Below, in pieces: positions 59,227 through 64,000 of a stretch of 64,000 nucleotides of DNA. The position numbers and the translations under genes were made by a program. This stretch comes from Amaricoccus macauensis_A (lineage in GTDB: Bacteria; Pseudomonadota; Alphaproteobacteria; Rhodobacterales; Rhodobacteraceae). How positions within the stretch are numbered: position 1 is the stretch's first letter; every line of letters starts with the position of its first letter. The notes beneath the pieces are model-generated. The model was not told the origin of the DNA and searched no databases. It saw only the letters and a program-made list of their open reading frames with translations. Location: the NCBI RefSeq assembly GCF_049800915.1, contig NZ_JBNAFY010000002.1:124001-188000 (forward strand). The letters are read 5' to 3'.

Positions 59227-59586
59227 ATGTCTGGTTTCGACATCGCGAGTCTGCGCTTCGACGACAGGGGGCTGATTCCGGCCATAGCACAGGATCGCTC
59301 GGGCGAAATCCTGATGCTGGCCTGGATGAACGCGGAAAGCCTGCGGGTAACCCTAGAGACCGGCCATGTCACCTACTGGTCGCGCAGCCGTGGAGAGCTT
59401 TGGGCCAAGGGCGCGACCTCCGGCCATCTTCAGCATCTCGTCGAGCTGCGAGTCGATTGCGACCGGGACTGCCTGCTGCTCATCGTGGATCAGACCGGCC
59501 CGGCCTGTCATACCAACCGGCGGAGCTGTTTTTATACGGCAGTGCGCGACGGCGAGGAAGTGATCCTCAGCGAGCCGATGGCCTGA
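59227..59586 (+). CDS. hisI: Phosphoribosyl-AMP cyclohydrolase
   Basis: This 119-residue zinc and magnesium enzyme opens the purine ring of PR-AMP in histidine synthesis. WSRSRGELWAKGATSGH, VDCDRDCLLLIVDQTGPACHTNRRSCFY carry the zinc cysteines and Mg aspartates. It is the monofunctional form, not fused to HisE. ATG 59227 gives the expected length; another in-frame start at 59203 adds eight residues. Confidence 0.95.
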   Translation: MSGFDIASLRFDDRGLIPAIAQDRSGEILMLAWMNAESLRVTLETGHVTYWSRSRGELWAKGATSGHLQHLVELRVDCDRDCLLLIVDQTGPACHTNRRSCFYTAVRDGEEVILSEPMA

Positions 59587-59632
59587 GCCCCGCGCGGCCC
59601 CGAAAGGGCCGTTCTGAAGCGGCTTTGTCGTG

Positions 59633-60718
59633 TCAGGATGGTGGCGCGTATTCCACGCATCGGTTCCGGCCGGCATCCTTGGCGGCGTAAAGCGCCTGAT
59701 CGGCCTGCGTGGCCAGGGTTGCCGGATCGGAATCCTCGGTGCGCCGGGCAAGGCCGACGGAGACCGTGATCTTGCCGATATCCACGCCGTCGGACATTCG
59801 TTTCCAGTTGAGGCCTTCGAACCGGGTGCGAATTTCCTCGGCCAGCTTCAGGCCGGTTCCGGGGAACTTGCAGGAATGGATCACGCAGAATTCTTCGCCT
59901 CCCCAGCGACCGGGATAGGCATCGACCTTCTGGCACTCGTTCTTGAGAATGCTCGAGAATTCCCGCAGGACGTTGTCGCCGACTTCATGACCGTGCGAAT
60001 CGTTGACGGTCTTGAACCAGTCGATGTCGATCATCAGCAGCGTGTCGTGCATGCCGGGCCGGTAGGGCTTGGAAAAGAGGTTCGAGAGCTTCGCGTCGAG
60101 CGCGCGCCTGTTGGGCAGGCTGGTCAGAAAATCGGTATTGGCCTGACGGACATAGGTTTCAAGTTCGCGCTCGATCTTGCTGAGGCGACCGCGGGCGTCG
60201 TCGAGCCCTTCCTTCATGTCGCTCACATTGCGGGACTGTTGCAGGACAATGTCGCGCATCCGCTGTGCGAGGCTAGACATGTCGCTCGTCGACGGGTGGC
60301 TGTGGAGGCCGGACACCAGGCGGGTGAGCTCACCGCGCGAGCGGATGGCGTCCTCCTGGCCCGTGCTGGTGATCTGTTCGAGCGAGCCGAGCTCATTGCC
60401 GAGATTCGTGCCGATTGTCCCGAAGGCGATCGCGAGATCGTCATTGCCGAGATACCTGTCGTGCAGCTCGAGCAACTGGAAGCTCTGCACCGGGCCGCGC
60501 TCGAGGGCTTCGCCAAGACCCGCAACGATATCTTCGCGCTTGCCCTCGAAATACTTGAAGACAAGCTCGTAGATTGGCGGAACGGGAGAGAGTCCCTTTT
60601 CGGCGCAGAAATCGAGCGTCTTGCGGCAGAGATCTTCCGTCTCGGTCCAGCTTCGTCCGCCCGATGCCTGCTCTTGCGATGTGTCTTCGGCCTGGTTCGC
60701 CGTGTTCTGTCTCATCAT
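59633..60718 (-). CDS. Diguanylate cyclase (GGDEF)
   Basis: The protein is 361 residues from ATG 60718. The N-terminal ~190 residues are helical with coiled-coil-like segments and no membrane helix. The GGDEF domain starts at TDFLTSLPNRRALDAKLSNL and has the catalytic GGEEF motif near residue 272 (GRWGGEEFCVIH). The upstream inhibitory RxxD site is not conserved. It should make c-di-GMP in the cytosol. The degenerate EAL protein at 7580 is the only other c-di-GMP protein seen here. Confidence 0.92.
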   Translation of the reverse strand: MMRQNTANQAEDTSQEQASGGRSWTETEDLCRKTLDFCAEKGLSPVPPIYELVFKYFEGKREDIVAGLGEALERGPVQSFQLLELHDRYLGNDDLAIAFGTIGTNLGNELGSLEQITSTGQEDAIRSRGELTRLVSGLHSHPSTSDMSSLAQRMRDIVLQQSRNVSDMKEGLDDARGRLSKIERELETYVRQANTDFLTSLPNRRALDAKLSNLFSKPYRPGMHDTLLMIDIDWFKTVNDSHGHEVGDNVLREFSSILKNECQKVDAYPGRWGGEEFCVIHSCKFPGTGLKLAEEIRTRFEGLNWKRMSDGVDIGKITVSVGLARRTEDSDPATLATQADQALYAAKDAGRNRCVEYAPPS

Positions 60719-60860
60719 TTGCGTGCCGGTTTGACGCCTCTTTTCGAGCCAACATGGCGTGGGCCCACTGCCAGTTCCGGCCATACAGACCCGCACGGGC
60801 TTGCTATATCATTAACACGTGGAATAATTGTAGAATAAGGGTTGCGCGGAACCCGGCGGC

Positions 60861-61304
60861 TCAGACCAGTGCATCAAGCGCGTGGCGCAGGTCTTCCGGT
60901 GGGAGCGGGGAGATGGACTTGTCGATCGCGTCGTGGGTCTTGCGCCAGATCGGGAGTGCCTCCCTGAGAATCTGCCGGCCCGAGTCGGTCAGCGCCGGTC
61001 GGCGATTTCGCGCGTCCTTCCTGTCGCGAGATATCGTGACGAGGCCACGGCGTTCGAGCGGCTTAAGCGCGGCCGTGATGGTTGTGCGATCCATCGCAAG
61101 GAACTCCGCCAGTTCTCCGATGCGTGGCGTCTCCGGGCGATTGAGGGACATGAGAAGCGAGAACTGTCCGTTCGTCAGCCCGTGCGGCTTGAGCGCCTCG
61201 TCGAAGCGGCGTGCAAGGGTGCGGGCGGCTCTCTGCGCGCGAACGCACAGGCAGCGATCCCGCACTTCAATCGTGTATTCGATCGGGAGCGAGGCGTCGG
61301 TCAT
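60861..61304 (-). CDS. MarR-family regulator
   Basis: This 147-residue winged-HTH repressor contains RIGELAEFLAMDRTTITAALKPLERRGLVTISRDRKDARNRRPALTDSG, the MarR recognition helix and wing. It is divergent from the DUF1428 gene with a perfect palindrome between them. It probably represses itself and that gene. The ligand is unknown. Confidence 0.93.
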   Translation of the reverse strand: MTDASLPIEYTIEVRDRCLCVRAQRAARTLARRFDEALKPHGLTNGQFSLLMSLNRPETPRIGELAEFLAMDRTTITAALKPLERRGLVTISRDRKDARNRRPALTDSGRQILREALPIWRKTHDAIDKSISPLPPEDLRHALDALV

Positions 61305-61312
61305 CCATATAA

Positions 61313-61324
61313 GTTGATATCAAC
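61313..61324. promoter_or_regulatory. MarR-type operator GTTGATATCAAC
   Basis: A perfect 12-bp palindrome, 9 bp upstream of the marR start and 60 bp from the DUF1428 start. MarR proteins bind such palindromes. Confidence 0.7.
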
Positions 61325-61383
61325 GTAATTCGGTGTCAAGCTGTCCGGGCGATTCTGGTGAATTGATCTGAGGAGTTCATGGA

Positions 61384-61740
61384 ATGTCTTACGTAAACGG
61401 GTTTCTCGCGCCGGTTCCGGCCGCCAATAAGGACGCCTACATCGAGTCCGCGCGGGCGGCCTCCGTCCTGTTCAAGGCGTTCGGGGCAACGCGCATGAAG
61501 GAGTGCTGGGGGGTCGATGTGCCGGACGGGGAGGTGACGTCCTTTCCGATGGCGGTGAAGAAGGCCGAGGACGAGGTGGTTGTCTTTTCCTGGATCGAGT
61601 GGCCGGACAAGGCGACGAGCGATGCCTGCATGGCGGCGATGGAGACCGATCCGCGCTGGCAGGAGGTGTTCAAGGACGGGATGCCCTTCGACGGCAAGCG
61701 TATGATCTACGGCGGGTTCGAATCCGTCTTCGAGGCCTGA
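61384..61740 (+). CDS. DUF1428 family protein
   Basis: This 118-residue protein begins MSYVNGFLAPVPAANKDAYI and ends GMPFDGKRMIYGGFESVFEA, as in DUF1428 (E. coli YbaA-like), a dimeric alpha/beta-barrel fold. Function is not known. It is paired with the divergent MarR gene. Confidence 0.92.
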   Translation: MSYVNGFLAPVPAANKDAYIESARAASVLFKAFGATRMKECWGVDVPDGEVTSFPMAVKKAEDEVVVFSWIEWPDKATSDACMAAMETDPRWQEVFKDGMPFDGKRMIYGGFESVFEA

Positions 61741-61756
61741 GGCCGGGGCCCCGAGG

Positions 61757-62908
61757 TCACTTCCGGGGCGGGTCGTCCTCGAAGGATTCCGTCCCGCGTG
61801 CCGACAGGAAATGCCCGAAGCCCTGAAGGGCTGGAATGTGTTCGCAGAAGGTGCGCACCACGACCAGAAGCGGGGTCGCGACGAGCATTCCCACCGCGGA
61901 CCAGAGCCATGCCCAAAGGGTGACGGAGAGGAACACCACGACCGTATTGAGCCGGAGGCTGCGGCCGACGAAGATCGGTGTCACGATCTGACCCTCGACA
62001 CTTGTAAGCGCAAGGTAGGCGAGGCCGACCCAAATGGCGGAAAAGGGGTCTGGCAGGCTTATGAGTGCCACGCCGGTGGACAACAGCACGCCGACGGCCG
62101 CGCCGATGTAGGGAATGTAGTTGAGAAGGAAGGCCGCAAGTCCGAACAGCACCGGGCTGGGCATGGAAAACGCCCACATCACGAGGCAGACACTGACGCC
62201 GAGGCCGGCATTGATGACGGTGATCGTGAACAGGTAGCGAGACAGTTTGCGCTCGATGTCGCGAGCGATGACCACGGCGCGCCGCTTGTCCCGGAAGCTT
62301 GGCAGCACGTAGACGATCTTCTCGTAGAACATGTCGCCCGAAGCCAGCAGGAAATAGAGCAGGATCAGGGTGAAGCCGGATTGGGCCAGCACCTCTGGCG
62401 CCAGGAGCACCACCTTGGCAGTGATGCCGGGCTCGCGCACGGCAACCACGGGCACGTTCGGTCCGTTTCCGCCGCTGGCAAGTTCGTCGACCTGCTCGAC
62501 CGCTTCGCGGACCTGTTCGGCCGCGCCCATCATGGAACTGATCTTGAGGTTGATCTCCCGGCTGATTTCTGGCGCCCGGTCGACCCATTCGCTGATCGGA
62601 ACCGCCAGCCCGAGTGCGCCGACAACGAGGCTGCACAGCAAAATGCCGACGATGAGCGCCGCGGATGCGCTGCACGGAATGCCCCGCTTTTCCAGAAAGC
62701 GCCGGACCGGGCTGAACACCATTGTAAGCATGAAGGCGAGCACGACCGGCATCAGGAAGTCTCGCGCATAGGCCAGTGCGAAGATCGAAAGCAACAGACA
62801 GATGCTCAGGGTGGACCATCGCACGACCGGATCCACGGGCCGTGGGGGCAGTGTATGCGGTTTTGTGGCAGGCAAATCGGTGCCGGGCGCGTCTGGCGCT
62901 TCCTTCAC
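61757..62908 (-). CDS. AI-2E family transporter (PerM/YdiK type)
   Basis: The protein is 383 residues from GTG 62908, which has GGGGGG upstream; longer in-frame versions up to 63133 carry a non-conserved, basic N-terminus. About eight membrane helices are seen: LSICLLLSIFALAYARDFLM at the start, a hydrophilic domain in the middle, and IPYIGAAVGVLLSTGVALISLP, EGQIVTPIFVGRSLRLNTVVVFLSV near the end. The family exports small molecules or regulates ion flux; AI-2 transport is not shown in general. Confidence 0.9.
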   Translation of the reverse strand: MKEAPDAPGTDLPATKPHTLPPRPVDPVVRWSTLSICLLLSIFALAYARDFLMPVVLAFMLTMVFSPVRRFLEKRGIPCSASAALIVGILLCSLVVGALGLAVPISEWVDRAPEISREINLKISSMMGAAEQVREAVEQVDELASGGNGPNVPVVAVREPGITAKVVLLAPEVLAQSGFTLILLYFLLASGDMFYEKIVYVLPSFRDKRRAVVIARDIERKLSRYLFTITVINAGLGVSVCLVMWAFSMPSPVLFGLAAFLLNYIPYIGAAVGVLLSTGVALISLPDPFSAIWVGLAYLALTSVEGQIVTPIFVGRSLRLNTVVVFLSVTLWAWLWSAVGMLVATPLLVVVRTFCEHIPALQGFGHFLSARGTESFEDDPPRK

Positions 62909-63193
62909 GATCGTTTCCCCCCTCTCGCCGCAACCACGATCGTAGTAGTGCGGCGTATCATGCAAACGCCCGAGCAGAGGCGGTGGTTCCCCCGCACGAG
63001 GCCGGTCTCCGGCGTATCCGGCGCGGGTGTCGGGGCACTCGGGCCTCCGCGGTTTCAGACCAATATTTCGCCACTGGGCAGATGCGTGGTGCGGATGCCC
63101 TGTTTTGGGTTTGACACCCGGTGTGAGGGGCATTGTTATCCTGCATGTGAGCGGGGCGCTCGGCGTTTGATGAAGTATGGTTAAGGGATTTGC

Positions 63194-64000
63194 ATGACGC
63201 TCATTCAGTTGTTGACCGCTTCGACGCCGGTTCTCGCCGTTTTCCTTTTGCTGGTGATGTTGCGGATGCCCGCGACCCGCGCCATGCCCCTGAGCCTTCT
63301 TGTCACGGCAGGAATGGCGCTTGCCATCTGGAAGGTGCCGCTGCCGCGGGTGTTCGCCTCGGTGCTGGAGGGGTGGGTGATCGCGCTCACCATCGTCTGG
63401 ATCGTCTTCGGGGCCATCCTGCTCCTCAACACGCTGACCTTTTCCGGTGCGATTTCGGTCATCCGCAAGGGGTTCACCGGGATCACGCCGGACCGGCGGT
63501 TGCAGGTCGTGATCGTGGGCTGGCTGTTTGTCGCCTTTCTCGAGGGGGCATCTGGGTTCGGCACGCCTGCGGCGATCGTCGCGCCGCTCCTGGTCGTCCT
63601 CGGGTTTCCGCCGCTCGCAGCCGTGGTTCTTGCGCTGATCGCCGACAGTGCGCCGGTTTCCTTTGGTGCGGTGGGGACGCCGGTTCTGGTCGGGATCGGG
63701 CAGGGGGTGGACGGGATCACGGCCGAGCAGATGCAGGCGGTCGCGATCCAGGCGGTGACGCTCGATCTGGTGGTGGCGAGTTTCATACCGCTGTTGATGG
63801 TGGCGATGCTCACGCGCTTCTTCGGGCCGGACAAGTCCTGGGTGCCGGGCCTGCAGGCCTGGAAATTCGCGCTCTTCGGCGGTGTGGCCTATACCGTGCC
63901 AGCCTGGGGCGTTGCCTGGTTGCTGGGGCCGGAATTCCCCTCGATCTTCGGTGCGCTCGTGGGGCTGGTGCTGACCACGCTTGCAGCGCGCACCGGGTTT
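63194..64000 (+). CDS. L-lactate permease (N-terminal part; runs off the window)
   Basis: The frame opens at ATG 63194 and stays open to the right edge, giving 269 residues. It reads MTLIQLLTASTPVLAVFLLL, then FLEGASGFGTPAAIVAPLLVVLGFPPLAAVVLALIADSAPVSFGAVGTPVLVGIG, the signature of the lactate permease (LctP) family. A proton-coupled uptake of lactate or glycolate is expected. The C-terminus is outside the window. Confidence 0.92.
   Translation, partial: MTLIQLLTASTPVLAVFLLLVMLRMPATRAMPLSLLVTAGMALAIWKVPLPRVFASVLEGWVIALTIVWIVFGAILLLNTLTFSGAISVIRKGFTGITPDRRLQVVIVGWLFVAFLEGASGFGTPAAIVAPLLVVLGFPPLAAVVLALIADSAPVSFGAVGTPVLVGIGQGVDGITAEQMQAVAIQAVTLDLVVASFIPLLMVAMLTRFFGPDKSWVPGLQAWKFALFGGVAYTVPAWGVAWLLGPEFPSIFGALVGLVLTTLAARTGF

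Overview
The window is chromosomal DNA from a GC-rich alphaproteobacterium, most likely a member of the Rhodobacteraceae (Roseobacter group). The evidence is the gene order nuoA-N, birA, coaX, rnj; a NuoE with a long C-terminal extension; a PhaR/PhaA/PhaB cluster; and a DUF1111/imelysin/DUF1513 iron cluster with hemP. LexA boxes are of the alphaproteobacterial GTTC-N7-GTTC type. No rRNA, tRNA, CRISPR array, insertion sequence or prophage was seen.

Layout. 0-2 kb: the end of an unknown gene, then serS. 1.7-7.4 kb: minus-strand iron cluster (hemP, imelysin, BFD-like ferredoxin, di-heme DUF1111 protein, second imelysin, DUF1513 protein). 7.6-12.8 kb: degenerate EAL protein and polyhydroxybutyrate genes. 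12.8-15.3 kb: DUF2252 protein, a proline-rich small ORF and cobO. 15.5-32.4 kb: respiratory complex I operon with four accessory genes inserted and four tiny ORFs that bridge gene junctions. 32.4-35.6 kb: birA, coaX, rnj. 35.6-44.5 kb: a four-gene minus-strand operon (nitrilase-type hydrolase, very large Orn/Lys/Arg-type decarboxylase, ATP-grasp enzyme, C45-type Ntn hydrolase), then a MerR-XRE-cupin regulator divergent from a class III aminotransferase. 44.6-45.8 kb: WYL regulator and VOC protein. 46.1-50.9 kb: a guanidine-I (ykkC) riboswitch, an ABC importer, a guanidine hydrolase (GdmH-type) and two histidine-rich proteins. 50.9-57.7 kb: LysR regulator, ligA, TetR/oxidoreductase pair, recG. 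57.7-58.1 kb: a LexA-boxed 42-residue membrane peptide gene. 58.7-64 kb: NifU-like scaffold, hisI, diguanylate cyclase, MarR/DUF1428 pair, AI-2E family transporter and the start of an L-lactate permease.

The most interesting items are: (1) the guanidine operon, where the usual HypA/HypB nickel chaperones appear to be replaced by two unrecognised His-rich proteins; (2) three intergenic arrays of the hexamer GTATGG at an exact 11-bp period, sharing a unit consensus and a common terminal unit, with no function known to me; (3) a short membrane peptide gene behind two LexA boxes, reminiscent of the SOS division inhibitor SidA; (4) the uncharacterised decarboxylase/ATP-grasp/C45/nitrilase operon with its three-domain regulator; (5) mini-ORFs that bridge adjacent genes of the nuo operon through ATGA or TGATG overlaps.

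All function calls come from reading the sequence and recalled family features; no database search was run.
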